Assembly: GCF_028473145.1 (NCBI RefSeq)
Contig: NZ_CP092370.1
Span: forward strand, 496,001 to 560,000
DNA from: Flavobacterium sp. CBA20B-1
GTDB lineage: Bacteria; Bacteroidota; Bacteroidia; Flavobacteriales; Flavobacteriaceae
Length of the DNA: 64,000 nucleotides
Direction of reading: 5' to 3'
Every line of letters begins with the position of its first letter. Position 1 is the first letter of the stretch. Position numbers and translations under genes: made by a program. Below the pieces are notes generated by a model. The model saw nothing but the letters and a program-made list of their open reading frames with translations, was not told the DNA's origin and ran no database searches. Positions 26,478 to 34,850 of the stretch are shown here, in pieces.

Positions 26478-26643
26478 TTAGGGCGTTCCCCTTCCATTCG
26501 GTTTCAAAACAAAGCTCGGAAAACACGCACCATTTTGTCAATCACAGAAAAATACCAGTAAGCAGTCGGGTCGGGCTATTCGCTACAATCTTTTTGTTCG
26601 CAAGCTCACAAAAAGGATTTTCGCTGCTATCCCTAACGCGGTT
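26478..26643. repeat. GC-richer intergenic element with internal hairpin (flavobacterial repeat type)
   Basis: About 166 bp, more GC-rich than its surroundings, running from TTAGGGCGTTCCCC to TCCCTAACGCGG. It contains the hairpin CTTTTTGT (26590-26597) / ACAAAAAG (26608-26615) flanked by near-direct repeats (ATTCGCTACAATC, TTTCGCTGCTATCC). From memory, sequences with TCGGGCTATTCGCT ... CTATCCC are frequent intergenic repeats in flavobacterial genomes; function unknown. No coding potential. It sits directly between priA and the second repeat array. Confidence 0.5.
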
Positions 26644-26648
26644 TTACT

Positions 26649-26734
26649 GTATAATGTAAATTGTTGTTGAAGATTAAGGTTTCAAGTTTAAAGTTTAAGG
26701 TTTCAAGTTTAAAGTTTAAGGTTTAAGGTTTGAA
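26649..26734 (+). repeat. 16-bp leader and degenerate repeats before the second 13-mer array
   Basis: GTATAATGTAAATTGT at 26649-26664 is identical to the word beside rlmH (reverse strand, 19728-19713). It is followed by TTAAGGTTTCAAGTTTAAAG-type degenerate units that lead into the regular 13-mers. Confidence 0.7.
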
Positions 26735-27312
26735 TTTGAGATTTGAAGTTGAAATTTGAATTTTAGATTTGAAGTTGAGAATTGAAGTTGAGATTTGAAG
26801 TTGAAATTTGAATTTGAGATTTGAATTTGAAATTTGAATTTGAGATTTGAATTTAAGATTTGAAGTTGAGATTTGAAGTTGAGATTTGAAGTTGAGATTT
26901 GATGTTGAGATTTGATGTTGAGATTTGATGTTGAGATTTGATGTTGAGATTTGAATTTAAGATTTGAAGTTGAGATTTGAAGTTAAGATTTGAAGTTGAG
27001 ATTTGAAGTTGAGATTTGAAGTTGAGATTTGAAGTTGAGATTTGAAGTTGAGATTTGATGTTGAAATTTGATGTTGAAATTTGAATTTGAGATTTGAGAT
27101 TTGAAGTTGAGATTTGATGTTGAGATTTGAAGTTGAGATTTGATGTTGAGATTTGAAGTTGAGATTTGAAGTTGAGATTTGAAGTTGAGATTTGAAGTTG
27201 AAATTTGAATTTAATATTTGAAGTTGAGATTTGAATTTGAGATTTGAAGTTGAGATTTGAATTTGAGATTTGAATTTGAGATTTGAATTTGAGATTTGAA
27301 TTTGAGATTTGA
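26735..27312. repeat. Heterogeneous 13-bp tandem repeat array (about 44 copies)
   Basis: Consensus GATTTGAAGTTGA with variants such as GATTTGATGTTGA, GATTTGAATTTGA, AATTTGAATTTGA and GATTTGAATTTAA, arranged in short same-type blocks. Period stays 13 almost throughout; one 6-7 bp slip occurs near 27090. It shares the TTTGAATTTG core with the array at 19316-19580 but in opposite chromosomal orientation. Together with the two elements before it, this fills the 969-bp gap between priA and the CDGSH gene; no real gene is seen here. Confidence 0.93.
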
Positions 27313-27420
27313 ATCCGCCGAGAAAATATAGTATTTTGTAAAAAAATTTACATTTCAAAAAACTTCATTTTGAACATAAAGATGGAATACACTTAATAGA
27401 CAAATTTAAAATACAAAACC

Positions 27421-27843
27421 ATGAAAAAATACAAAAAAGACACACTAACAATTAATTGGGAACCTGAAAAATGCATACACTCTACGAAGTGTTGGCGTGG
27501 CGAAACAGGTTTGCCAACTGTGTTTAATCCTAAAGAAAAACCGTGGATTAAACCTGAAAAGGAGTCCATCGAAACGATTATTGCGCATATAAAACAATGC
27601 CCAAGTGGCGCTTTATCATATAGTTTAGAAGATGAAAAGGTGGAAGTGAATCTTGAAAATCAAGCAACTAATGTTACAGTGCTGGCAAATGGTCCGTTGC
27701 TTTGTAGTGGAAACATAACAATTGTTTACCCCGACGGACGCACAGAGGAAAAACAAAACAATACAGCTCTTTGTCGTTGTGGCGCATCGGCAAACAAGCC
27801 GTTTTGTGATGGAAACCACAACAAAATTGGTTTTAAAGGCTGA
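27421..27843 (+). CDS. Iron-sulfur protein: divergent mono-cluster ferredoxin-like domain plus CDGSH domain
   Basis: 140 aa. N-terminal domain: EPEKCIHSTKCWRGETGLPTV, with KQCPSGALSY downstream (Fer4_19-type, C-x5-C ... C-P-S-G-A). C-terminal domain: LCRCGASANKPFCDGNHNKIGF, a CDGSH [2Fe-2S] site with three Cys and one His. The fusion is common in Bacteroidota and is thought to act in redox or iron-sulfur handling; physiological partner unknown. Monocistronic, starting ~110 bp after the repeat array. Confidence 0.88.
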   Translation: MKKYKKDTLTINWEPEKCIHSTKCWRGETGLPTVFNPKEKPWIKPEKESIETIIAHIKQCPSGALSYSLEDEKVEVNLENQATNVTVLANGPLLCSGNITIVYPDGRTEEKQNNTALCRCGASANKPFCDGNHNKIGFKG

Positions 27844-27862
27844 GTAAAAAGCTTTTAAATGC

Positions 27863-30061
27863 TTATTTCATTTTCAATGTGAGTTTTTCGATTTTTTCGG
27901 ACAGGTTGCTCATGAAAATTAATTGATCAATAATCAGCTGCGCTTCCTCTAATTTTTGAATTTTCGATTGCTCATCAATATCTAGTTTATCAACTTCTTG
28001 TCGGCGGATTGTTTTCAACTGGCTGATACTTATTTGATAATCCTCTTGGCTATCTGTTGTAAGTTCTGCATCAAAATCAAGGTTGTGAAGCGCCTGGCTT
28101 AAATTGTTGTTGATATAATCCATCACCATTTTAAATGCTTTTGAAGCCTCGGTGGTTTTGTGAAACTGAATGTATGTTCCGATACTTGCCGCCGATGAAA
28201 CCAATGTTTGATTTAAAACCGTGAGTTCATAAAGCTCTACGCGATTAGCTTGTTTGCGTTTGGGCTCTTGAATCATTCGCTGAAAACTGGCCATTAAATT
28301 TCCAACTTCGATAAATGCATTTTTTCGTGCGATTTTGTACGATGTGGTAGGTTCTCCTTTTTTTATATAGTAATATTTCACTTCGATAATATAGAATTTA
28401 ATGGCGCGTAACGACTTTTCTAAATAGGTGTTCACTGATTGTAATTCCCAAGTGGGCCATACAAATCTTGTAGCCAAAAAAGCCAACAATGCACCAATTA
28501 CCGTATCAAGAATGCGATAAATTAAGTGCGATTCGGCATTGTCTGTAAGTAAACCATAAATTAAAATCACATAAAAGGTTACAAAACTAACGCCTATTTT
28601 ATAATCGGTAGCCGAAAGCCAATATCCAAAAAGCATCGACAAAATAGCCAACACAGTAAGCACGATATTATTGTCAATTAAAATCAAAGCTACAATTCCT
28701 AAAACACCACCAATTACGGTTCCAATGACCCTTTGTGAAGAGCGTTGTTTCGTTAAACCATAGCCCGGACGCATAATTACAACAATAGTGAGCAAAATCC
28801 AATAAGCGTTTTCAAACTTAAAAATTGTTCCAATAAGCAGACCAATAAACATGGTAATGGTTATGCGAAGCGCGTATCTAAATGTAGCCGATTTAAAGTT
28901 TAAATGGTCAATTAATGTTTTTAAACGATAGTGTTCAGGTGTGAAAAATTTTTCCAAATCGCGGTATTTTCCTCGCAATTCATCTGCATTTACACGTTCT
29001 TTGTAGATACGTTCTAAACCTTTAATTTTTTCAATTTGTTTATCGGCATAAAAAAGCAAGTTGTTGATATTTACAGCATTTTCATCATAAATGGAAATAT
29101 TTTGACGTTTCACAAATGCATCCATTTTGCTTTTTAATTGTTTAAAATCGTTTGCTAAACTTCCTTGTGAATGGTGTTTTTTATTAGTTTTGATATGAAA
29201 AGCCAACCTTTTTAATGTAAAAGCAAATTGTTCTGCCAACGATTTATATGCTTTTAAAACAGAAAGATCTTCTTTAAAAAAATCGATAAATTCTTCATGA
29301 TTAAAAGTGTTTGCCATAGCCAATTCCAAAATTTCAACCACAGATGTCAGTGCCACTAAAAGCTTCCTATTGTTGTTTGAATTTAAGGTGCGTGCTTTGT
29401 TATAAACCAAATATTCACGAATATGCTCGTGCAGTTCATTAATCCGAATTTGTTTTTCAAGCATTTGTCGGTTAATTTTCTCCCGATCAGCATCTGTGGT
29501 CCACAAATCGGCTCTCAATTGCAAGTATTCTCCCGTTATTTCAATACATTCAGCAACTTCTAAATTAATATATCGGTTGGGTTTAATAAAGTAAAAAAGC
29601 ACCGAAATGGAGGTGTAAAACAAGCCACCCAGCAATAAATACAAACAATTATTTACCAATATTTCGGGTTTGTCATGATGAATAAACGATAAACTAATAG
29701 TAAGCAATAAGGTAAAAGAAAGCAAATTGGCACGGTGACCAAAAAGCGATATTATTGCCGATAAAAAGATAAGCCCGCAAAAAAGGGGCGCAAAAACAAA
29801 AAAATAGGAATAGGTGTATGTTAATAAAAATGAGATAATTGGTATTAAAAAAGCCACCAAAAGCAAACCAATAATCTTATGTTTAAAATTGCTCGAAATA
29901 TCAATTGGTGCGCACAGCAATGCACCTAAAGTCACGGTAAATGCAGCAGTAAAATCGGCGGTATCATAAAAGATAAAAAACGCCAAAATAGCCGTAAAAG
30001 TAATTTTTATGGCGTTGTAAAACTGATTGTCACCAAACTTAATAATTAATTTATCAAACAT
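27863..30061 (-). CDS. FUSC family membrane protein (YccS/YhfK-like)
   Basis: 732 aa. Two clusters of membrane helices (about residues 15-155 and 395-530) separate two cytoplasmic helical domains, the aromatic-acid-exporter-like FUSC/YccS layout. Seen: FRYALRITITMFIGLLIG and the conserved VVIMRPGYGLTKQRSSQRVIG (split over residues ~430-450), then GTVIGGVLG. Probably an inner-membrane efflux-type protein; substrate unknown. Convergent with the CDGSH gene (19-bp gap), divergent from def. Confidence 0.85.
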   Translation of the reverse strand: MFDKLIIKFGDNQFYNAIKITFTAILAFFIFYDTADFTAAFTVTLGALLCAPIDISSNFKHKIIGLLLVAFLIPIISFLLTYTYSYFFVFAPLFCGLIFLSAIISLFGHRANLLSFTLLLTISLSFIHHDKPEILVNNCLYLLLGGLFYTSISVLFYFIKPNRYINLEVAECIEITGEYLQLRADLWTTDADREKINRQMLEKQIRINELHEHIREYLVYNKARTLNSNNNRKLLVALTSVVEILELAMANTFNHEEFIDFFKEDLSVLKAYKSLAEQFAFTLKRLAFHIKTNKKHHSQGSLANDFKQLKSKMDAFVKRQNISIYDENAVNINNLLFYADKQIEKIKGLERIYKERVNADELRGKYRDLEKFFTPEHYRLKTLIDHLNFKSATFRYALRITITMFIGLLIGTIFKFENAYWILLTIVVIMRPGYGLTKQRSSQRVIGTVIGGVLGIVALILIDNNIVLTVLAILSMLFGYWLSATDYKIGVSFVTFYVILIYGLLTDNAESHLIYRILDTVIGALLAFLATRFVWPTWELQSVNTYLEKSLRAIKFYIIEVKYYYIKKGEPTTSYKIARKNAFIEVGNLMASFQRMIQEPKRKQANRVELYELTVLNQTLVSSAASIGTYIQFHKTTEASKAFKMVMDYINNNLSQALHNLDFDAELTTDSQEDYQISISQLKTIRRQEVDKLDIDEQSKIQKLEEAQLIIDQLIFMSNLSEKIEKLTLKMK

Positions 30062-30133
30062 TACAAAAAAATTGATTTACCTAAAACACGCATTAAAGTT
30101 ATTAATTATAACTGCAATTTTTACTATAATTCG

Positions 30134-30141
30134 TAACTTTG
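30134..30141 (+). promoter_or_regulatory. -7 box TAACTTTG of def
   Basis: Perfect TAnnTTTG, 24 bp before the def ATG. The spacing gives a short leader of about 20 nt. Confidence 0.5.
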
Positions 30142-30165
30142 CACAGATATTTTAAAAACAATAAA

Positions 30166-30753
30166 ATGATTTTACCTATTGTAGGTTACGGCGATCCGGT
30201 TTTACGCAAAGAATGTGAGGAAATTAGCAAAGATTATCCGCAGTTAAAAGAACTTATATCCAATATGTACGAAACAATGGATAATGCTTACGGAGTTGGT
30301 TTGGCAGCACCGCAGATAGGTTTGCCCATACGTTTGTTTATTGTTGATACCAAACCGTTTAGCGAAGACGAAGATTTATCAAAAGAAGAGCGTAATTTTT
30401 TGGCCGATTTTAATTGCACGTTTATCAATCCAAAAATTTTGAGCGAAGAAGGCGAGGAGTGGTCTTTTAACGAAGGTTGTTTAAGTATTCCCGGTGTGCG
30501 TGAAGATGTGTATCGCAAGCCAAATATTACAATTCAATATTTTGATGAAAATTTTGAAAAGCACACAAAATCGTTTTCAGGCTATGCAGCTCGGGTAATT
30601 CAGCACGAATATGATCATATAGAAGGCGTGTTGTTTACCGATAAAATTTCTACCTTAAAAAAGAAATTAAACGCCAAACGATTACAAAACATCATGGAAG
30701 GAAAAGTTTTTCCAGACTATAAAATGAAATTTATAAACAAAAAAGGTAGATAA
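30166..30753 (+). CDS. def: Peptide deformylase
   Basis: 195 aa from the ATG at 30166 (MILPIVGYGDPVLRKECEEI); an ATG at 30139 would overlap the -7 box. Metal enzyme that removes the N-formyl group from nascent proteins. The three motifs are intact: GVGLAAPQIG, EGCLSIPG (metal Cys) and QHEYDHIEG (two metal His and catalytic Glu). The insertion between motifs 1 and 2 (KPFSEDEDLSKEERNFLADF) is typical of Bacteroidota PDF. DUF5606 and mazG follow on the same strand. Confidence 0.97.
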   Translation: MILPIVGYGDPVLRKECEEISKDYPQLKELISNMYETMDNAYGVGLAAPQIGLPIRLFIVDTKPFSEDEDLSKEERNFLADFNCTFINPKILSEEGEEWSFNEGCLSIPGVREDVYRKPNITIQYFDENFEKHTKSFSGYAARVIQHEYDHIEGVLFTDKISTLKKKLNAKRLQNIMEGKVFPDYKMKFINKKGR

Positions 30754-30807
30754 TTTTGGATATTAAATTCAAATTAGGATATTTGTGACCTTGAAAAAAA
30801 TAATAGA

Positions 30808-31332
30808 ATGAGCGTAGAGAAAGTTTTAGCTATATCTGGAAAACCAGGATTATACGAATTAAAAATCCAAACAAGATCAGGATTTATTGCAGAGTCATTA
30901 ATTGATGGTAAAAAGTTAACAGTTGGTTTGCGTAGCAATGTAAGCTTATTATCAGAAATTTCTATTTACACAGAAACAAGTGAATTAAAGCTGTTTGAAG
31001 TTTTTGCTCGTATTGCAAAAAAAGAAAATAACGGTCCCGCTTTAGACCACAAAGCAAACAATGATGAATTGCTTGCCTATTTTGGTGAAGTGGTTCCAGA
31101 TTTTGATCGCGACCGCGTATATGTATCAGACATTAAAAAAGTTTTAAACTGGTACAATATTTTGCAAGCTGCGAACTATGTAGCAACTATGAACCAACCA
31201 ACTGTATCAACAACTGGTTCGGTAACAATTAACAATACTACTGAAGAAAAAGAAACAGTAGCAGCAGAAGTTGTGGAAGAAAAGCCAAAAGCAAAACGCA
31301 CCACAAAAAAGAAAACAGAAGAAAAAGAATAA
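30808..31332 (+). CDS. DUF5606 domain protein
   Basis: 174 aa: conserved N-terminal domain (MSVEKVLAISGKPGLYELK, then LRSNVSLLSEISIYTE, and a YFGEVVPDFDRDRVYVSDIK segment) and a low-complexity Lys/Glu/Thr tail ending KAKRTTKKKTEEKE. Bacteroidota-specific family of unknown function, usually next to def as here. A TAATTTTG box overlapping the def stop (30751-30758) could start a separate transcript. Confidence 0.85.
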   Translation: MSVEKVLAISGKPGLYELKIQTRSGFIAESLIDGKKLTVGLRSNVSLLSEISIYTETSELKLFEVFARIAKKENNGPALDHKANNDELLAYFGEVVPDFDRDRVYVSDIKKVLNWYNILQAANYVATMNQPTVSTTGSVTINNTTEEKETVAAEVVEEKPKAKRTTKKKTEEKE

Positions 31333-31340
31333 TAACTTGA

Positions 31341-31364
31341 AATCCGGCAATTGCCGGATTTTTT
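31341..31364 (+). terminator. Terminator after the DUF5606 gene
   Basis: Perfect palindrome AATCCGGCAATTGCCGGATT followed by TTTT. Confidence 0.85.
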
Positions 31365-31379
31365 ATACCAACCCATTAA

Positions 31380-32156
31380 ATGAACAACCGCACACAACAG
31401 TTGCAAGCTTTTGAACGCTTGTTAGATATAATGGATGATTTGCGCGAAAAATGTCCGTGGGATCAAAAGCAAACGCTGCAATCGTTAAAACACCTCACCA
31501 TTGAAGAAGTTTATGAACTGAATGATGCCATTTCGGCAAACGATTCCAATGAAATTAAAAAAGAATTGGGCGATATTTTACTCCACATTGTTTTTTATTC
31601 TAAAATTGGCAGTGAAACCAATTTGTTTGATATAGCCGATGTATGCAATGGAATTTGTGATAAACTCATTGCGAGGCATCCGCATATTTACGGAGATGTA
31701 GTTGCCGAAGACGAGAAAACAGTGCTGGAGAATTGGGAAAAATTAAAGTTAAAAGAAGGGAATAAATCAGTTTTGAGTGGTGTTCCTAATTCGCTGCCCG
31801 CCATTGTTAAAGCATATCGTATTCAAGACAAGGTCAAAGGTGTAGGTTTTGATTGGGACAACAAAGAAGATGTTTGGGCTAAGGTGGAAGAAGAATTGAA
31901 CGAGTTTAAAGTAGAAGTGGCTCAAAACAATATCGAAAAACAAGAACAAGAATTTGGCGATGTATTATTTGCATTGATCAATTATGCGCGTTTTTGTAAT
32001 ATCAATCCAGAAGAAGCATTGAACAAAACCAATAAAAAGTTCATAAACCGCTTCACTAAAATGGAAGAGTTGATAAAAAATGATCAAAAAGCTTTAGGCG
32101 ATCTGCCCTTAAAAGAGTTAGATGTTTATTGGAATAAAGTTAAAAAATCAGAATAG
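31380..32156 (+). CDS. mazG: Nucleoside triphosphate pyrophosphohydrolase MazG
   Basis: 258 aa with two tandem MazG domains. N-terminal: CPWDQKQTLQSLKHLTIEEV plus EIKKELGDILLHIVFY; C-terminal: GFDWDNKEDVWAKVEEELNE plus QEFGDVLFALINYARF, each with the EExxE...ExxD metal-binding pattern. Hydrolyses all canonical and probably non-canonical NTPs to NMP and PPi (house-cleaning; lowers ppGpp stress in E. coli). Begins 16 bp after the terminator, so it may be only partly read through from def. Confidence 0.95.
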   Translation: MNNRTQQLQAFERLLDIMDDLREKCPWDQKQTLQSLKHLTIEEVYELNDAISANDSNEIKKELGDILLHIVFYSKIGSETNLFDIADVCNGICDKLIARHPHIYGDVVAEDEKTVLENWEKLKLKEGNKSVLSGVPNSLPAIVKAYRIQDKVKGVGFDWDNKEDVWAKVEEELNEFKVEVAQNNIEKQEQEFGDVLFALINYARFCNINPEEALNKTNKKFINRFTKMEELIKNDQKALGDLPLKELDVYWNKVKKSE

Positions 32157-32196
32157 CAACGTTTATTTTTATTATATTTAATTAAAATTAAATGTT

Positions 32197-32316
32197 ATGA
32201 AAGATTTGTTAAGAGCATTATTGGCAGGTTGGGGCGCAAAAAAAGCCGGTTTCGGTTGCTTTGGAACCGTTGTTGTATTCATAATCCTGTATTGGATTTT
32301 GGGTAAATTTTTGTAA
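32197..32316 (+). CDS. 39-aa membrane miniprotein
   Basis: ATG at 32197, TAA at 32314-32316. It encodes MKDLLRALLAGWGAKKAGFG followed by a Cys and one hydrophobic helix (VVVFIILYWILGKF). The Gly-rich hinge and single transmembrane helix resemble a short conserved flavobacterial hypothetical. It lies 40 bp after mazG and ends 4 bp before the left end of the insertion sequence. Confidence 0.6.
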   Translation: MKDLLRALLAGWGAKKAGFGCFGTVVVFIILYWILGKFL

Positions 32317-32320
32317 AATA

Positions 32321-34115
32321 AAAAAGAGGCTGTCCAAAAAGGATAGCCTCTTTGTTATACTACTAACTTTTCAACATCATCACTAAAGTTAATTTCTTGC
32401 TTTTTTTGAAATAAAGACCGCTGATAGCATCTAAATTCGACAAAAATGACAAGTTTAGAACCAAAAATACGGCGTTTGAATACCGTTTTTCTTCCCGCAA
32501 CTGCTACAGCCACCATTTTTCTAAAATTATGTCCAAGAGCCATCAGTAGAAATTCTAATTCTACTTTCTCTAAGCCTTTGAATGTAAATCTATTAAAATC
32601 ATTATTGTGCTTGAGTTGCCCAAAAACAGCCTCTACTTCTATAGGGCGTTTACTGCGATGTTCCAGCCCTTTCTCGCTCGTTAATAAATTTCGAGCCTTT
32701 TCTTTAAGCTCATTCAACCGGTGATTGACTTCTATTCTGCGATTACCTTTTGCATTGAAGCATTGCTCTCGAAGCGGACAATTATTACAGTTTTTTGCCT
32801 GATAATAAGACACTTGCGATTCGTGTCCGTTGCTCGAAATTCGTTTTCCTTTGCCAACATTTTCCATTCGTTGACCCATCGGACAAACGTAAAAATCTTG
32901 TTCTTTGTTGTAGAATAAATTCTGAACCAAAAACGGATTATTTTTCATCGTCCGTTTCGCTTCTTTGTGAAAATAATTGTACTTCACGTAGGCTTTAATG
33001 CTTTTATTTTCAAGCATTTCGTAATTTTCTTCGCTTCCATAACCTGCATCGGCAACCACATCTTTGCTTTGTTTTCCATAGAGATTTTCAAAACCATCAA
33101 GATGCGATTCCAAAGTCGTGGTATCCCCCGGTTTTTGATGGATGGAAACGTGGGTAATAAACTGATTTTCAGTTGAAATCTGCGTATTATAAGCCGGTTT
33201 AAGCTGTCCGTTTTTCATGTGATCTTCCTTCATCCGCATAAAAGTAGCGTCAGGGTCGGTTTTGCTGTAAGAATTCCTATCGCCTAAAGTTTCTAGGTCT
33301 TTTTCGTATTTTTCTAATTTTGGAAGATGCTCATCCTGAAGTTTTTGTAGCTCTTTTGCCTGTTTTTTAGTGGGTTCTTTCAGCTTTTTATTCAAGATCG
33401 ATAGCTTCTCCCGAAGTTCTTCCGAATTGATGCTTTTAGGTAATTCTTCTTTGTTAATTTCTTGATTATCAGACTGAATAGCACTTTCGATATCTGAAAG
33501 AATCGTGTTGATTTTAACTTCTAATTTTTCCTTGTATTTTTCAATCGAACCTCTCCAAACAAAAGTATAACGATTCGATTTGGCTTCGATTTTTGTTCCA
33601 TCAATGTACTGAATATCAAGACTTACATAGCCCATTTCAACCAGCATTTTCACTACTTCGGCAAATAGTTGTTGAATATGATTTTTTAATATTTTCCCTC
33701 GAAAGTCGTTAATGGTTCGGAAATCAGGCGTAGAGTTGCCCGAAATGTACATGAAATAGATGTTTTCGGTGAGTGCTTTAGCTATTTTTCGGCAAGAATA
33801 AACGTTTGACAAATAGCTGTAAAACAACACTTTAATCATCATTCTTGGATGATATGCAGAGGTACCACCTCCTTTGTACAACTTAATTATATTGCTAATA
33901 TCCAACGAGTTAACAACCTCTTCGATTAATCGAACAGGGTGATTATTAGGGATTTTATCAAAAATATTAATCGGAAAAAGTTCAGGACTATTGCCTGTTT
34001 GATTTTTAAAAACTACCTTAGCCATTGTTGGTTTTTTGTGCAACTCTAAGATAATTATTTTGGAGAAAAAATACAACAAAAAAAAGCTGTCCGACTTTTC
34101 GGACAGCTTCTTTTT
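32321..34115 (-). mobile_element. IS1182-family insertion sequence
   Basis: About 1.8 kb. Outer ends AAAAAGAGGCTGTCC (32321-32335) and, on the opposite strand, AAAAAGAAGCTGTCC (34115-34101) form imperfect terminal inverted repeats. Each end also folds on itself: GAGGCTGTCC...GGATAGCCTC on the left, AAGCTGTCC...GGACAGCTT on the right, both followed by T-runs like terminators. One intact transposase gene inside. No convincing target duplication: flanks read GTAAAATA and GTTAAACG. Inserted between the 39-aa gene stop and the stop of the convergent gene at 34117. Confidence 0.88.
32355..34025 (-). CDS. IS1182 family transposase
   Basis: 556 aa from the ATG at 34025 (MAKVVFKNQTGNSPELFPIN); an ATG at 34127 lies outside the IS and is rejected. 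N-terminal DUF772-type domain (NNHPVRLIEEVVNSLD; GTSAYHPRMMIKVLFYSYL), a ~100-residue coiled-coil insertion (residues ~160-260), then the DDE core: YIDGTKIEAKSNRYTF (first D), VVADAGYGSEENYEML (second D), a Cys cluster (FYVCPMGQRM; NCNNCPLREQCF), and RPIEVEAVFGQLKHN (E). Appears full length and probably active. Confidence 0.93.
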   Translation of the reverse strand: MAKVVFKNQTGNSPELFPINIFDKIPNNHPVRLIEEVVNSLDISNIIKLYKGGGTSAYHPRMMIKVLFYSYLSNVYSCRKIAKALTENIYFMYISGNSTPDFRTINDFRGKILKNHIQQLFAEVVKMLVEMGYVSLDIQYIDGTKIEAKSNRYTFVWRGSIEKYKEKLEVKINTILSDIESAIQSDNQEINKEELPKSINSEELREKLSILNKKLKEPTKKQAKELQKLQDEHLPKLEKYEKDLETLGDRNSYSKTDPDATFMRMKEDHMKNGQLKPAYNTQISTENQFITHVSIHQKPGDTTTLESHLDGFENLYGKQSKDVVADAGYGSEENYEMLENKSIKAYVKYNYFHKEAKRTMKNNPFLVQNLFYNKEQDFYVCPMGQRMENVGKGKRISSNGHESQVSYYQAKNCNNCPLREQCFNAKGNRRIEVNHRLNELKEKARNLLTSEKGLEHRSKRPIEVEAVFGQLKHNNDFNRFTFKGLEKVELEFLLMALGHNFRKMVAVAVAGRKTVFKRRIFGSKLVIFVEFRCYQRSLFQKKQEINFSDDVEKLVV

Positions 34116-34116
34116 G

Positions 34117-34743
34117 TTAAACGGCATCTTTCAAAAGATTGTAAAATATATTTAAACGCTTTAAAAATCGGCTGTACAAAATTTTATAAACACCCCAAAG
34201 TATCAATAAAATAAGAATTGTTGAAACCACACAAGTCAAAATCAGCGAAGCATAAAATGAAAAACGATCATACAATGCCAAATCGTTGGTGCTTGAAACA
34301 ATAGTCCAATAAATCGTGATGTAAATAATACAAAGATAGGCTACTAAAACCAACGAAATATATAATTTAAAGTAATTCCTTGCCCTTTTTATGCTTTGTA
34401 ATAACGCTTCAAAAGTGTTTTTAGATGTTATCCTAAATATTAAGATTCCATTTATAATCGAAAAAAATGCAGGTAAAATCAAAAGGCTTAAATCAAGGGC
34501 ATGCAAAGTATTTATGAGCCATGGGCTTATTGTTAGTTGGGTATTTTCTTCAAGTATAATTCCGGAAATAATAAAAAAAGTAAGTTTCAATAGGGTTACA
34601 CCAATAATCCACCATAAAGTTTGTACAGATTTTTTTTTAATATTGATGTACAATTCCGATCGACTCGAAAAATTTTCGCTCAATTTTTTGCTATAATTAT
34701 CTTTAAAAAAGCTTAAATTCATTACTGCCTTCTTGTTTTTCAT
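34117..34743 (-). CDS. Membrane protein of unknown function, 3' end abutting the IS
   Basis: About 208 aa from the ATG at 34743 (MKNKKAVMNLSFFKDNY); an ATG 33 bp further upstream and one at 34722 are alternatives. Four predicted membrane helices (around residues 40-65, 80-100, 125-150, 165-190) with charged N- and C-termini. The TAA stop is one base from the IS boundary, so the coding frame seems intact but its own terminator has been separated from it. Divergent from the NDH-2 gene. Confidence 0.55.
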   Translation of the reverse strand: MKNKKAVMNLSFFKDNYSKKLSENFSSRSELYINIKKKSVQTLWWIIGVTLLKLTFFIISGIILEENTQLTISPWLINTLHALDLSLLILPAFFSIINGILIFRITSKNTFEALLQSIKRARNYFKLYISLVLVAYLCIIYITIYWTIVSSTNDLALYDRFSFYASLILTCVVSTILILLILWGVYKILYSRFLKRLNIFYNLLKDAV

Positions 34744-34824
34744 TGCAAAATAACAACATATTTTACAATAATCCACCAGAACACGAAAAACAAAATTATA
34801 ATGTTTTTATTGCCAATTTGTTTG

Positions 34825-34832
34825 TAATTTTG
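34825..34832 (+). promoter_or_regulatory. -7 box TAATTTTG of the NDH-2 gene
   Basis: Perfect TAnnTTTG, 18 bp before the ATG at 34851. It argues against the longer start at 34743. Confidence 0.5.
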
Positions 34833-34850
34833 TGTAAAAGTAAAGTAGTT

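Noticed and set aside
26957..27358. 133-codon open frame on the minus strand encoding SNLKFKSQIQIST-type 13-residue repeats
   Set aside because: It is the direct reading of the 13-bp tandem array; a 13-bp unit without stops in any frame always yields such a frame. No signal, no flanking gene context, and it runs out within the array.
32313..34123. Target-site duplication of the IS
   Set aside because: Flanks GTAAAATA and GTTAAACG are only loosely similar in AT-rich DNA.
34026..34127. Longer start for the transposase
   Set aside because: It would begin outside the terminal repeat of the insertion sequence; family similarity begins at MAKVVF.
34743..34850. Longer start for NDH-2
   Set aside because: It would run through the perfect -7 box at 34825-34832; the FAD-binding fold begins right after 34851.
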